A DNA stretch of 64,000 bases from Myxococcus xanthus (GTDB lineage Bacteria; Myxococcota; Myxococcia; Myxococcales; Myxococcaceae): contig NZ_FNOH01000001.1 of assembly GCF_900106535.1 (NCBI RefSeq), forward strand, positions 496,001-560,000, given 5' to 3'. Numbering within the stretch: the first letter of the stretch is position 1; the number at the start of each line of letters is the position of its first letter. Under the pieces are notes generated by a model. It was not told the origin of the DNA. It worked only from the letters and a program-made list of their open reading frames with translations, and did not search any database. A program made the translations under genes and the position numbers. Shown piece after piece: positions 41,883 to 52,864 of this stretch.

Positions 41883-43547
41883 ATGCGCAACCGCTCGCCG
41901 TGGTTCACGGCCCTCTGCTCCGCTGCCCTGCTGTCCTTGTTGGCCTGCGATGGCAAGGGGGAGCTCACCCAGGAAGGTGGCTCGCCTCCGGGCTCCAGCG
42001 AGACGCCGTCGACGGGCAACCCGTCCGTTCCTGGCACGCCTCCCACCAACGATGACGACGACACGACGAACCCTGGAACGCCGGAGCCTCCGCCGGTCAT
42101 CGTCGACATCCCGGATCCGCCCCCTCAGCCCGAGCCCCAACCCCAGCCAGAACCGGAGCCTCCGCCTGAACCCGAGCCCCAGTACTCGCGCATCCTCTGG
42201 GTGGCGCCCAACGGCAGTGACAGTGCTTCCGCCACGGAGATGGCGCCGCTGCGAACGGTGACGCGCGCGCTGGCGTTGGTGCGGCCGGGCGAGGCCATCT
42301 ACCTGAAGACGGGCACCTACGCCGAGCGCCTCAAGCTGGAGGAGAAGGGTGGCTCGGCGTCCAGCCTGCTCACGCTGCGGGCCGCGCCGGGCGCGAAGCC
42401 GGTGCTGAAGCCGTCCGGCAGCGGCTCCTCCATGGTGGACGTGCGCGGTGCGTACTGGAGCATCGAGGGGCTCACCATCGACGTGGCGGGCAATGCCTCC
42501 TTCGCGGTGCTGTTCCGCGGCGTGGGTGCCCACCACGGCGTGCTGCGTGGCTCCACGCTGAAGAACGGCACCGCGGGCGCGGGCGTCAACGTGTGTGAGA
42601 AGGCCAGTGATGTCCTCATCGAGGGCAACACCATCTCCCACTTCAACCGCAACGGAGATGACAGCCACGGCGTCATCGTCCAGACGACGGCGCGCAACGT
42701 GGTGGTGCGTGGCAACGACATCCACCACAACTCCGGGGACGCGGTGCAGTGCATCGGCCCCGAGGGCGGCGCTACCATCTCCGGCACGCCCTTCGACAAC
42801 CTCCTGGTGGAGGACAACGAGCTGCACGAGAACCGTGAGAATGGCGTCGATGTGAAGACGTGCACTCGCGTCACGCTGCGCGGCAACATCATCTGGGGCC
42901 ACAAGATGTCATCCACCTCGCGCGGCGAGGGCGTGGTGGTGCACCTGTCCGCGAAGGACGTCACCCTGGAGGACAACGTCTTCTACAACAACGGCCGCGC
43001 CATCAGCATCGGCGGGGTGCGCCAGGGCTCGCCGCCCACCAACATCGTCATCCGCCGCAACCTGGTGCGGGACGGCCTGGGCGGCGGCGAGGAGGGCAGC
43101 GGCATCCGCGTGGACACGACGTCGAACGTGAAGGTTCATCACAACACCGTCTGGAACATGCCCGGGCCGTGTCTCACCTTCGGCCATGGCGACACCGGGG
43201 CCAGCGCCAGCCTGGATGTGCGCAACAACGTCTTCTCCGGATGTGGGGTGGCGGTGCGCGGCGGCCCCGGGCGCTCGGGGGCGGTGGTGGACGCCAACCT
43301 CTACTTCCGCAATTCGGGCTCGGCCCTCTTCCGGCTGAACGGCGTGGACATGGGCTTCTCGCAGTGGCGCTCGCAGAGCGGGCTGGACGGCCGCTCCCAG
43401 GAGAAGGCCCCTGGCTTCGTCAACATCGACACCGGGGACTTCCGCCTGGGGGCGGGTTCGCCCGCCCTCAACGCGGGGCTGTCGCTGGGGTTGGCCTGGT
43501 GCGGGCCAGGCCCGGACCAGGGCGCTTTCGAGTCGGACTGCCCCTGA
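41883..43547 (+). CDS. Right-handed parallel beta-helix lipoprotein (pectate-lyase fold)
   Basis: A 554-residue lipoprotein (lipobox LLAC, Cys22), then a Pro/Glu-rich linker (about 30-100) and a DUF1565-type beginning (ILWVAPNGSDSASATEMAPL). After this come many parallel beta-helix turns with Asn ladders such as VLIEGNTISHF, VVVRGNDIHHNS, VTLEDNVFYNNG and IVIRRNLVRDG. Such folds bind or cleave polysaccharides at the cell surface; no specific catalytic residues can be named from this sequence. A ribosome site (AGGAG) precedes ATG 41883. It is a single gene before the sensor kinase pair. Confidence 0.85.
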   Translation: MRNRSPWFTALCSAALLSLLACDGKGELTQEGGSPPGSSETPSTGNPSVPGTPPTNDDDDTTNPGTPEPPPVIVDIPDPPPQPEPQPQPEPEPPPEPEPQYSRILWVAPNGSDSASATEMAPLRTVTRALALVRPGEAIYLKTGTYAERLKLEEKGGSASSLLTLRAAPGAKPVLKPSGSGSSMVDVRGAYWSIEGLTIDVAGNASFAVLFRGVGAHHGVLRGSTLKNGTAGAGVNVCEKASDVLIEGNTISHFNRNGDDSHGVIVQTTARNVVVRGNDIHHNSGDAVQCIGPEGGATISGTPFDNLLVEDNELHENRENGVDVKTCTRVTLRGNIIWGHKMSSTSRGEGVVVHLSAKDVTLEDNVFYNNGRAISIGGVRQGSPPTNIVIRRNLVRDGLGGGEEGSGIRVDTTSNVKVHHNTVWNMPGPCLTFGHGDTGASASLDVRNNVFSGCGVAVRGGPGRSGAVVDANLYFRNSGSALFRLNGVDMGFSQWRSQSGLDGRSQEKAPGFVNIDTGDFRLGAGSPALNAGLSLGLAWCGPGPDQGAFESDCP

Positions 43548-43565
43548 GCCGTCAGGGCGTGTAGA

Positions 43566-45573
43566 GTGGGGGCCCCTTCTGCCCTGGACCCCACTCTCCA
43601 CGTGCCGTCCTCGCTGGAATTCGTATCAGGCATCTCCCTGGTGCCCTCGGACTCACCCGCGCGGGAGCTGCTGGCCGCGGCCGCCGCTCGTGCGGGTCTA
43701 CGGGTGGTGGACGGTCTCGAAGAGGCCTCCCTGGCGCTGGTGGACCTCACCGCGCCGGGAGGGCTCGCCGCGGGGCAGTCCCTGGTGGACGCCGCCCTCG
43801 CCGCCCACCTCACGTTGGTGGTGCTGGTGGCACCGGGCGAAAGCCACTTCGCCGAGGCGCAGTCCCTCGAACCGGCGGACGTCCTCACCGCGCCGGTGGC
43901 CATGCACGAGCTGGCCTGGCGGCTCCAGTGCGCCGCCGAGCGCCACGTGGAGCGCGAGGAACAGGCGCGCAGCCAGGAGGACCTAGCGCTCCTGCTGGAA
44001 CTGACGGCGGACTACGCGGAGACGTCGGACGTGGAGGCGCTGCTGCACGGCGTCACCCGGCGGCTGGCGGAGAAGCTGGACATCGCGCGCGCCACGCTGG
44101 TGATGCTGGGGCGCAGCGCGGATGAGGGCATCATCGTCGCCGCCAGCGACGACCCCACGCTCAAGGACCTGCGCATCGACCTGTCGCGCTACCCCGAGAT
44201 TCGCGAGGTGATGCGAACGGGCAAGCCGGTGGTGATGCAGGAGGCCTCCACCCACCCGCTGCTGGGGGACGTGGAGCGGCGCGCGGTGGCCGCCCGGGGC
44301 ATCCACGCCATCGCCGCGCTGCCGCTGCCCATCCGCGGGCAGGTGCGCGGCGTGCTGCTGCTGCGCGCGGCGGGGCGGCGGCGCACCTTCACGCCGCGGG
44401 AAATCGACTTCCTCACCACCGTGGCGCACGCCACCGCGGTGGCCCTGCGCAACGCGTCCGTGCTCCAGTCCGTGCGCGGGCAGACGGAGGCGGAGAAGAC
44501 GGCCCGCCTGGCCGCGGAGGAGCAGGCGGCCTCGTTCAAGCCGTACCAGCTCTTCTTCGCGCACGTCAGTGAAGGCGTGGCCATCCTCGACGACAAGGCC
44601 TGCGTGCTGTCGCTGAATCCGTCCGGCGCGGCCATGCTGGACGTGGATGCTCCGGACGCGCGGGGCCGCCACCTGCACCAGGTGACTCAGCCGGTGGATG
44701 AGAACGTGCTGATGGAGCTGGTGACCACCGCCGCGCGCGGCGAGGCCCGCTCCGGCGCGGACGTGCAGGTGTGCACCCGCACGGGTCGCCGCCTGACGCT
44801 GTCCATGTCCGCGGCGCCGCTGCGCGACGAGGAGGCGGCCACCATCCTCTCCTTCCGCGACGTCACGGACGCGCGAAGGCTGGAGGACGAGCTGCTCCAG
44901 ACGAAGGACTTCCTGGAGCGGCTCATCGACTCGTCGGTGGACGCCATCATCGCGACCGACTTGAAGGGGCGCATCATCCTCTTCAACAAGGGCGCGGAGG
45001 CGCTGTGCGGTTACACCGCGCAGGAGGCCCTGGGCGGCGGCCTCACCGTGCACCAGCTCTATCCGCCTGGCGTGGCGAAGCGGGTGATGGCCATGATTCG
45101 GGCGCCCGAGCACGGCGGCAAGGGCCGGCTGTCCCTCATCCGGGAGGAGCTGGTGCACCGCTCCGGTGAGCGGGTGCCGGTGAACATGACGGCCTCCATC
45201 GTCTACGAAGGGGGCCGTGAGGTGTTCAGCGTGGGCATCTTCACGGACATGCGCGCGCGCATGCAGTTGGAGCGCAAGCTGTCCGACGTGGAGACGCGGC
45301 TGGAGGAGAGCGAGAAGAGCGCGGTCATCGTCGCGCTCGCTGGCACCGCCGCGCACGAGCTGAACCAGCCGCTCACCTCGGTGATGGGCTACGCCGAGCT
45401 GCTGAAGCGGAAGCTGAAGGAAGACGACTTCGCCTGGAAGCCGGTGGACATCATCTACCGCGAGGCGGAGCGCATGGCGGAAATCGTCCGGAAGATTGGA
45501 AAGATTACCCGCTACGAGACGAAGTCCTACATGGGGGCGCAACAGATTCTCGACCTGGACAAGGCCACCTCCC

Positions 45574-45584
<11 letters not shown>
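43566..45584 (+). CDS. REC-like/GAF/PAS/PAS/HisKA protein without ATPase domain
   Basis: A 672-residue sensor protein (GTG 43566, or GTG 43602). In order: a degenerate receiver-like domain (about 20-125, with LALVDL and LTLVVLVAPGES), GAF (about 140-300), PAS (about 320-430), PAS (about 445-560) and a HisKA domain with the H-box GTAAHELNQPLTSVMGYAEL (about 595-660). The chain ends shortly after, with no HATPase_c (no N, G1 or G2 boxes). It should dimerise and could be phosphorylated by another kinase but cannot phosphorylate itself. The downstream complete kinase gene starts 11 bases inside its 3' end, so the two are coupled and likely act together. Confidence 0.85.
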
Positions 45585-47490
<1,906 letters not shown>

Positions 47491-47498
47491 GCCCGCGC

Positions 47499-48614
47499 TC
47501 AGTCCCGCATGTAGTGGCAGGTGTAGCCGCCCGGGTTCTTCACCAGGTAGTCCTGGTGGTAGTCCTCGGCGGGGGTGAATGCGCCCGCGGACACAATCTG
47601 CGTGACGACGGGCCGGGGCCACTTCCTGGAGGCATCCACCCGCGCCTTCACTTCCTCGGCGACGCGCTTCTGGGCGTCGGACAGGTAGAAGATGGCGGAG
47701 CGATACTGCGTGCCCACGTCATTGCCCTGACGGTTGAGCGTCGTCGGGTCGTGCATGCGGAAGAACCACTGCTCCAGCAGCGTCTCGTACGTCAGCCGGG
47801 TGGGGTCGAACACGACGCGCACGGCTTCGGCGTGCCCCGTCTTGTCCGAGCTCACGTCGTGATACGTGGGATTGCGGAAGGCGCTGGAGCCGCCCGTGTA
47901 GCCCACCTCCGTCTGGACGACGCCGGGAATCTTGCGCAGCAGGTCCTCCATTCCCCAGAAGCACCCGCCCGCCAGCAGCGCCGTCTCCGTGAAGGGCGAG
48001 GTGTCCTGGCGCTTCGTGGCGGCGGCCGGAGCGGGGCGGCCGAAGAGTGGAAGCCAGGCCCCATAACCCTCCTTCGCCAGGTCATTCACCGCGACGAAGC
48101 GCAGGGCCGCGGAGTTGATGCAGTAGCGCGTCTTCGCGGGCGCGGGCCCGTCCCCGAAGAGGTGGCCCAGGTGTGAGCCCGCGGCCTTCGAGCGCACCTC
48201 CACGCGCTCCATGCCCTGCGTGCTGTCCCGCTTCTCGACGATGCGAGCGCTGTCCACCGGGCGAGTGAAGCTGGGCCAGCCGGTGCCGGAGTCGAACTTG
48301 TCGCGCGAGGAGAAGAGGGGCTCGCCGCTCACCACGTCGACGTAGAGGCCCTCTTCGTGGTGGTTCCACAGGGGATTGCGGAAGGCGGGCTCCGTGGCTC
48401 CCTTCTGCGTCACCTCGTAGGCCAGCGGGGACAAGGTGCGCCGCAAGTCGGCGTCCGAGGGCTTCTCGTAGCGGCGGGTGTCCTGGATGGTGGGGCCTGG
48501 CGCGGCGGGCGCGGCCCCGCGGGCCTCGGTGCACGCGGACAGCACGGCGAGCGCGGCAAGGGCCAGGGGCATGAGCCGACGGGCCAGGGACGAGGAGGTG
48601 GAGGCGGTGGGCAT
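47499..48614 (-). CDS. msrBA: Bifunctional methionine sulfoxide reductase MsrB-MsrA lipoprotein
   Basis: A 371-residue envelope protein with a lipoprotein signal (lipobox LSAC, Cys28). First an MsrB domain (about 60-200): [27 protein letters not shown] and the catalytic [11 protein letters not shown], which reduces the R-sulfoxide. Then an MsrA domain (about 215-371): [19 protein letters not shown] with catalytic Cys, and VGYTGG, reducing the S-sulfoxide. The MsrB part lacks the CxxC zinc pairs of some members. It repairs oxidised methionines of periplasmic or surface proteins. Convergent with the kinase gene, 8 bases apart. Confidence 0.92.
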   Translation of the reverse strand: MPTASTSSSLARRLMPLALAALAVLSACTEARGAAPAAPGPTIQDTRRYEKPSDADLRRTLSPLAYEVTQKGATEPAFRNPLWNHHEEGLYVDVVSGEPLFSSRDKFDSGTGWPSFTRPVDSARIVEKRDSTQGMERVEVRSKAAGSHLGHLFGDGPAPAKTRYCINSAALRFVAVNDLAKEGYGAWLPLFGRPAPAAATKRQDTSPFTETALLAGGCFWGMEDLLRKIPGVVQTEVGYTGGSSAFRNPTYHDVSSDKTGHAEAVRVVFDPTRLTYETLLEQWFFRMHDPTTLNRQGNDVGTQYRSAIFYLSDAQKRVAEEVKARVDASRKWPRPVVTQIVSAGAFTPAEDYHQDYLVKNPGGYTCHYMRD

Positions 48615-48799
48615 GGACGCGGTCTCCGGAAGTTCCCGCGAGCGCGGGTGCTTCTGTGTGTACGCGCGAGGCCCCCAGGTGGTTTCCGAGGCGGTGGCAC
48701 CGGGCCTCCGCCCGCCGGGCATGCAGGCGGGCGCCCCGCGCAGATGCCCCGTGCCACACGAACCGCCTCGAGCCGATTCCTCCCGGCCCCGGTGCATCG

Positions 48800-49690
48800 T
48801 CACGACTCGCCGCTGGCCTTGTCCTCGTCGTCCAGCTCGCGGGTGAACTCCTCGTTCGTGAGCAGGCCCTTGCGCGCCATGATGCGCATCAGCGCCCAGA
48901 ACTTCCGCTCCAGCTCCTCGACGCGATCCGGGTCTTCTCGCGCTTGTCCGAAGAGGTAGTCCAGGTCGTCCAGCACGCCGCCCGCGTTCGCCACGGGGGC
49001 CTTGGGCTTCGCGGCGCCGCCCTGTCCGCGCTTCTGCTTGCTCTGCTCCTCGCGGGCGCGAATCAGCTCCGCCAGGGACGTGCGCTGCGTCGCCTCGCCG
49101 GGCGGCAGCTCCTCGCCGATGATGACCTCCTCGTCGTCATCCTCTTCGGACGGCGGCGCCGTGGGGCGTGTCACCGGCGGCGCGGCCTTCACCGGCTTCG
49201 CGGCGGGCCTCGCGGGCGCGGGGCGGCTGGCGGAGGGCGAGGCCACCGGCACCTTGTGGTAGTAGCGGAGGATGGCGCCACGCACGGTGGACAGCGGCGC
49301 CACGCGCGGGCTGACCTTGAGGCCGGTGGTGAACTCAATCTCCTCCACCGCCGTCACGTTGAGCGGATCACTCATCGCCACCACGAGCTGTTTGCGCCCG
49401 CCCGTGCTTTCCAGTGCGACGGGGAACAAGTCGTGCTGTTCGCAGAAGCGCGCGCGCAGCATGTGCACCGCGGCCCACTCCGGCGTGGTGGCCGCGAGGT
49501 CCACTCGCGGCAGCCCCAGGGCCTGGCTCAGCGCGTCCGCGAGCGTGGCCTCCGTGATGGCACCCTGCGCGATGAGGGTGGCCCCCAGCCGTTGTCCTGA
49601 TTTCCGGTGAGCTGCGAGCCCCGCCTCGAGCTGGGCGACGCTGATCGCCCGCTGCTCCAACAGGAGCTCGCCAATGCGCTTCCTCGCCAT
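48800..49690 (-). CDS. MshEN-domain protein (possible c-di-GMP effector)
   Basis: A 296-residue soluble protein. Residues 1-60 and on to about 135 form a type II secretion GspE-N/MshEN region: [20 protein letters not shown] and [20 protein letters not shown]. The RLG (34-36) followed by the spaced G-I-L-L pattern is the known MshEN cyclic-di-GMP motif type. A disordered Pro/Ala and acidic linker (about 145-205) and a helical C-terminus ([20 protein letters not shown]) follow. No ATPase domain is present, so it is a stand-alone binding module. It lies just upstream of and divergent from aglR. Confidence 0.8.
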   Translation of the reverse strand: MARKRIGELLLEQRAISVAQLEAGLAAHRKSGQRLGATLIAQGAITEATLADALSQALGLPRVDLAATTPEWAAVHMLRARFCEQHDLFPVALESTGGRKQLVVAMSDPLNVTAVEEIEFTTGLKVSPRVAPLSTVRGAILRYYHKVPVASPSASRPAPARPAAKPVKAAPPVTRPTAPPSEEDDDEEVIIGEELPPGEATQRTSLAELIRAREEQSKQKRGQGGAAKPKAPVANAGGVLDDLDYLFGQAREDPDRVEELERKFWALMRIMARKGLLTNEEFTRELDDEDKASGES

Positions 49691-50015
49691 GAATCCGGCC
49701 TTAACACGCGCGACGAAACCCAGGAAGCAAGCGCGGTGTCACATCCGGAGGCACTTGGGAATACCCCCGAAAATGCCCGCGCTGCTGCTTGGAGGACGGC
49801 CTGACAAGAGGGGGCTCAGCGCAAAATTCCTGTGAGATTTCAGCACTTAACGGCACTGCCCCTACCTTGACACCCCACACGCCCATTCCTAAAGTCGGCA
49901 CACCGTTTTCAACATCCATTCCTGCCGCCCAACCGGGTGGACCGTCCGCTCGGGGGGACGTCAGGTCTGGAAGGTCCGCTAGAGCGGGCCAAGCTGCCTG
50001 TGGAGGCAACACTCG
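49691..50015. other. Divergent intergenic region upstream of aglR
   Basis: The 325 bases between the MshEN gene start and aglR contain the likely aglRQS promoter (49867-49895) and a ribosome site (GGAGG at 50002-50006) nine bases before the aglR ATG. I see no open frame with protein features. Confidence 0.6.
49867..49895 (+). promoter_or_regulatory. Sigma70-type promoter for aglRQS
   Basis: A perfect TTGACA -35 hexamer, a 17-base spacer and TAAAGT as -10 (four of six) lie about 120 bases upstream of the aglR ATG and point into the operon. The arrangement is the best match to a vegetative promoter that I saw in the window. Confidence 0.6.
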
Positions 50016-50753
50016 ATGGACCTGGCGTCTGTGACGAACCTGACCGTGCTGGCGAATGTCGGCGGCCCTCAGCGGGGCTTCTTCGAAGAAATCGCCATGC
50101 GCTGGGAGGCCGGCCAGTGGGGTATGTACCCCATCGCCGCCTGCCTCATCGTGGCACTCGCCATCATGGTCGAGCGAAGCATCATCCTTTTCGGCAAGGC
50201 CTCCATCAACAAGGAGGCCTTCCTGCGTGGCCTGAAGAAGCACATCTACGCGGGTGACCTGGACAAGGCCATCAACTACGTGGCTGGCCAGAAGTCCACG
50301 CCGCTGACGAACGTCATCAAGGCCGGTCTGATGAACGTTCCGAAGGGCAACGACGAGGTCCAGGCCGCGCTCGACGAGGCCAGCCTCCGCGAGACGCCGA
50401 AGATCGAGGCCCGCACCGGTTACCTCGCCATGCTCGGCAACGCGGCGATGCTCGCCGGTCTGCTCGGAACGGTGTCCGGTCTCATCGCCTGCTTCGAGGC
50501 CGTGGCCAACGTGAACCCGGCCGACAAGGCGGCGATTCTCGCCATCGGTATTTCTGAAGCCATGAACTGCACCGGCTTCGGTCTGCTCACGGCCATCCCG
50601 GCGCTGATCTCCTTCTCCGTGCTGACGGGCCGCACGCAGAGCCTCATCAACGACATCAACGAGACCAGCGTCTCCGTCCTCAACCTCATCGTGGCCAACA
50701 AGGACAAGTTCAAGAACCTGAACGTCCCCACGGCGGCTCGCGACGAGGAGTAG
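50016..50753 (+). CDS. aglR: AglR, TolQ/MotA-like subunit of the gliding motor
   Basis: A 245-residue inner-membrane protein of the MotA/TolQ/ExbB family: helix 1 (MYPIAACLIVALAIMVERSI), a long cytoplasmic loop with ALDEASLRETPKIEARTGYL, then two helices (AMLAGLLGTVSGLIACFEAV and GFGLLTAIPALISFSVL) holding the family's small-residue and proline pattern. Together with AglQ and AglS it forms the proton-driven Agl motor that powers A-motility focal-adhesion gliding in Myxococcus. The gene order, the sizes and the Asp of AglQ support the assignment. Ribosome site GGAGG at 50002. Confidence 0.93.
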   Translation: MDLASVTNLTVLANVGGPQRGFFEEIAMRWEAGQWGMYPIAACLIVALAIMVERSIILFGKASINKEAFLRGLKKHIYAGDLDKAINYVAGQKSTPLTNVIKAGLMNVPKGNDEVQAALDEASLRETPKIEARTGYLAMLGNAAMLAGLLGTVSGLIACFEAVANVNPADKAAILAIGISEAMNCTGFGLLTAIPALISFSVLTGRTQSLINDINETSVSVLNLIVANKDKFKNLNVPTAARDEE

Positions 50754-50792
50754 GAAGTCCTTCGGGAACCCGGAGTCCGGGCGCGCTGTCCT

Positions 50793-50812
50793 GTCCCCAC
50801 GGATGTGGGGAC
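50793..50812 (+). other. Intercistronic hairpin between aglR and aglQ
   Basis: GTCCCCAC-GGAT-GTGGGGAC forms a perfect 8-base stem with a 4-base loop within the 122-base gap between aglR and aglQ. There is no T-run, so it could shape mRNA stability or expression ratio, as is needed when motor subunits occur in unequal numbers (inference). Confidence 0.5.
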
Positions 50813-50875
50813 GCGCGGCGCGCTCCCATCAGTCTCACCGACGCTCACTGAGCGCGGCCGAAGGAGAAGAACGCC

Positions 50876-51364
50876 ATGGCCGGCGGAATGGACACAGGTG
50901 GAGGCAAAGGCGGCAAGAAGTCGCTCGACACCTCCATCAACCTCACGGCATTCATCGACCTGATGGCGGTGACCATCAGCTTCCTCATCCTGACGGCGGT
51001 CTGGACCCAGATTGGCCGGCTCCAGGTTTCGCAGGCGGGTGGCCCCTCCACGGAGGAGGAGCAGCAGCAGGAAGAGCAGACCAAGACGGTCCAGCTCAAC
51101 CTGCTCATCACGCCCACGGAGCTGCGGCTGACCGCGGACCAGAGCGCTTTCGATCCGATTCCCCTCACCAAGGATGCGAAGGGCAAGACGGACCTGACCA
51201 AGCTGGTGGCGCGCTTCAAGGAACTGAAGGCGCAGCTGCCGGACCAGTCCGCCATCACCCTGCAACCTGAAGACAAGGTCCGCTACGAGGACCTGGTCCG
51301 CATCATTGACGAGTGCATCGGCGCTGGGTTGCCCCAGGTGTCGGTGTCCGCGGCGATGGGCTAG
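50876..51364 (+). CDS. aglQ: AglQ, TolR/ExbD-like subunit of the gliding motor
   Basis: A 162-residue TolR/ExbD-like protein: a short cytoplasmic head, one membrane helix (about 21-45, LTAFIDLMAVTISFLILTAV) and a periplasmic domain. Asp28 in that helix is the proton-carrying residue; from the literature as I recall it, D28 of M. xanthus AglQ is essential for gliding, and the count here gives exactly Asp28. A ribosome site (GAAGGAGAA) precedes the ATG. It lies 122 bases after aglR and 25 before aglS. Confidence 0.95.
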   Translation: MAGGMDTGGGKGGKKSLDTSINLTAFIDLMAVTISFLILTAVWTQIGRLQVSQAGGPSTEEEQQQEEQTKTVQLNLLITPTELRLTADQSAFDPIPLTKDAKGKTDLTKLVARFKELKAQLPDQSAITLQPEDKVRYEDLVRIIDECIGAGLPQVSVSAAMG

Positions 51365-51389
51365 CCGCCCAAGGAGCTCACGACACGTC

Positions 51390-51974
51390 ATGGCCATTCA
51401 GGTTCCAGGCAAGCGATACGGCAAGCGGCTCCAGCACTCCAAGGTGTTCGGGCACGGCGGGACCGCGAAGAAGAGCGGTTACTCCGACCTCCTCATCACC
51501 CCGCTGGTCGACATGTTCATCATCATCGTGCTCTTCCTCATCGCGAACTTCTCCGCGACGGGTGAGGTGCTGATGATGACCAAGGACATCGAGCTTCCCG
51601 AGGCGGTCAACGTCAAGGAAGTGGAGATGCACCCGGTGGTGATGGTCTCCGGTGAGCAGATCAGCGTCTCCGGCACCATCATTGGCCGCGTGGAGGACTT
51701 CACCAAGGACGAGTACCTCAACATTCCGTCGCTGGAGGAGAAGCTCCGCGACATGAAGAAGCAGTACGAGGACCTCCACTCCATGGCGCAGGACACGGCC
51801 AACACCTTCAAGGGCGACATCAACATCCAGGCCCACAAGGACGTGGAGTACTCCATCATCAAGCGGGTGATGTTCAGCTGCGCCACGGCGGGCTACAACA
51901 ACATCAACTTCGCGGTGATTACGGCGGGTGATGCTGAGGCGGTGAAGGCCGCCAGCGCCAAGGCCACCCCGTAG
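51390..51974 (+). CDS. aglS: AglS, second TolR/ExbD-like subunit of the gliding motor
   Basis: A 194-residue ExbD/TolR-like protein with a basic N-terminus, one membrane helix (about 36-57, LITPLVDMFIIIVLFLIANF) containing Asp41, and a periplasmic domain (about 60-194). It is the third subunit of the Agl motor, paired with AglQ. The ATG at 51390 follows an AAGGAG. The next strong signal after the stop is a canonical terminator at 52006-52035, so aglRQS ends here as an operon. Confidence 0.93.
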   Translation: MAIQVPGKRYGKRLQHSKVFGHGGTAKKSGYSDLLITPLVDMFIIIVLFLIANFSATGEVLMMTKDIELPEAVNVKEVEMHPVVMVSGEQISVSGTIIGRVEDFTKDEYLNIPSLEEKLRDMKKQYEDLHSMAQDTANTFKGDINIQAHKDVEYSIIKRVMFSCATAGYNNINFAVITAGDAEAVKAASAKATP

Positions 51975-52005
51975 CTTCCAGGTGATTGGGCCTTGGGGCC
52001 CCGCG

Positions 52006-52035
52006 ACGCCCTGGTCCTCGTGGCCAGGGCGTTTT
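52006..52035 (+). terminator. Rho-independent terminator after aglS
   Basis: A perfect 9-base stem (ACGCCCTGG / CCAGGGCGT) with a 9-base loop followed by TTT, then C-G-TTT (to 52040). It is the clearest intrinsic terminator in the window and lies between aglS and the next gene's start at 52061. Confidence 0.8.
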
Positions 52036-52060
52036 CGTTTGTGAAGAAGGACGCGTCTTC

Positions 52061-52720
52061 ATGCTGCTTCGTGCCGTCATCTTCGACCTCGATGGAACCC
52101 TGGTGGACTCGCTGGGGGACATCGCCGATGCGACGAACCATGCGCTGGCCCACCACGGTCTGCCCACCCATCCGGAGTCCGCGTACCTGCGCTTCGTGGG
52201 CAGCGGTGTCCGGGAGTTGATTCGCCGGGCGGTGCCTTCAGGGCAGGACGCGCTCATCGAGCCGGTGCTGGCCTCCTACAAGGCCTACTACGACGACCAC
52301 CTCTTCGACCGCACCGCGCACTACCCGGGCATCCCGGAGATGCTGACCGCGCTGGCCGCGCAGGGCACGAAGCTGGCGGTGCTCAGCAACAAGTCAGACG
52401 ACTTCGTGAAGCGCCTGGTCGCGCGCCTGCTGCCACAAGCCTCCTTCGCCGCCGTGTACGGCGAGCGGCCGGAGCTGCCGCGCAAGCCGGACCCGACGGC
52501 GGCGCTGGCGTTGGCCTCGGAGCTGGGCGTACCACCCGCGGCCTGCGGCTTCGTGGGGGACACGTCCATCGACATGGACACGGCGCGCGCGGCGGGGATG
52601 TACGGCGTGGGCGTGGCCTGGGGCTTCCGCGAGGTGGACGAGCTGAAGGCCCACGGCGCGCGCGCGGTGGCCGCCACCGCGGCGGAGTTGCTGGCGGCGC
52701 TGCGGGATGCCAGGCCTTGA
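52061..52720 (+). CDS. gph: Phosphoglycolate phosphatase-like HAD hydrolase
   Basis: A 219-residue HAD-family phosphatase with FDLDGTLVDSLGDIA (nucleophile Asp at residues 9-11), VLSNKSDD (motif II), RKPDPTAALALASELG (motif III Lys) and GFVGDTSIDMDTARAAG (motif IV). It matches Gph, which removes phosphate from 2-phosphoglycolate formed by oxidative DNA damage or oxygenase side reactions. The ATG is at 52061, with an AAGGA about 14 bases upstream. It starts just after the aglRQS terminator. Confidence 0.88.
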   Translation: MLLRAVIFDLDGTLVDSLGDIADATNHALAHHGLPTHPESAYLRFVGSGVRELIRRAVPSGQDALIEPVLASYKAYYDDHLFDRTAHYPGIPEMLTALAAQGTKLAVLSNKSDDFVKRLVARLLPQASFAAVYGERPELPRKPDPTAALALASELGVPPAACGFVGDTSIDMDTARAAGMYGVGVAWGFREVDELKAHGARAVAATAAELLAALRDARP

Positions 52721-52864
52721 ACAGGAGGAAGACCCGCGCGGGCGCACTCCAGTCCCGCTTCGCTGTTGAGTAGAGGGCGGCGACCCTGAGCGGTGTGTTG
52801 CTCCGGCGACCCATGTCCCCGGGCGGCCGCCATTCGAAAAACGGCTGCGTACAGTGCGGAGCCC

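Noticed and set aside
49895..49911. A sigma54-like match (GGCAC...TTTC) before aglR
   Set aside because: The conserved GC of the -12 element is replaced by TC, and a better sigma70-type site (TTGACA-17-TAAAGT) lies just upstream.
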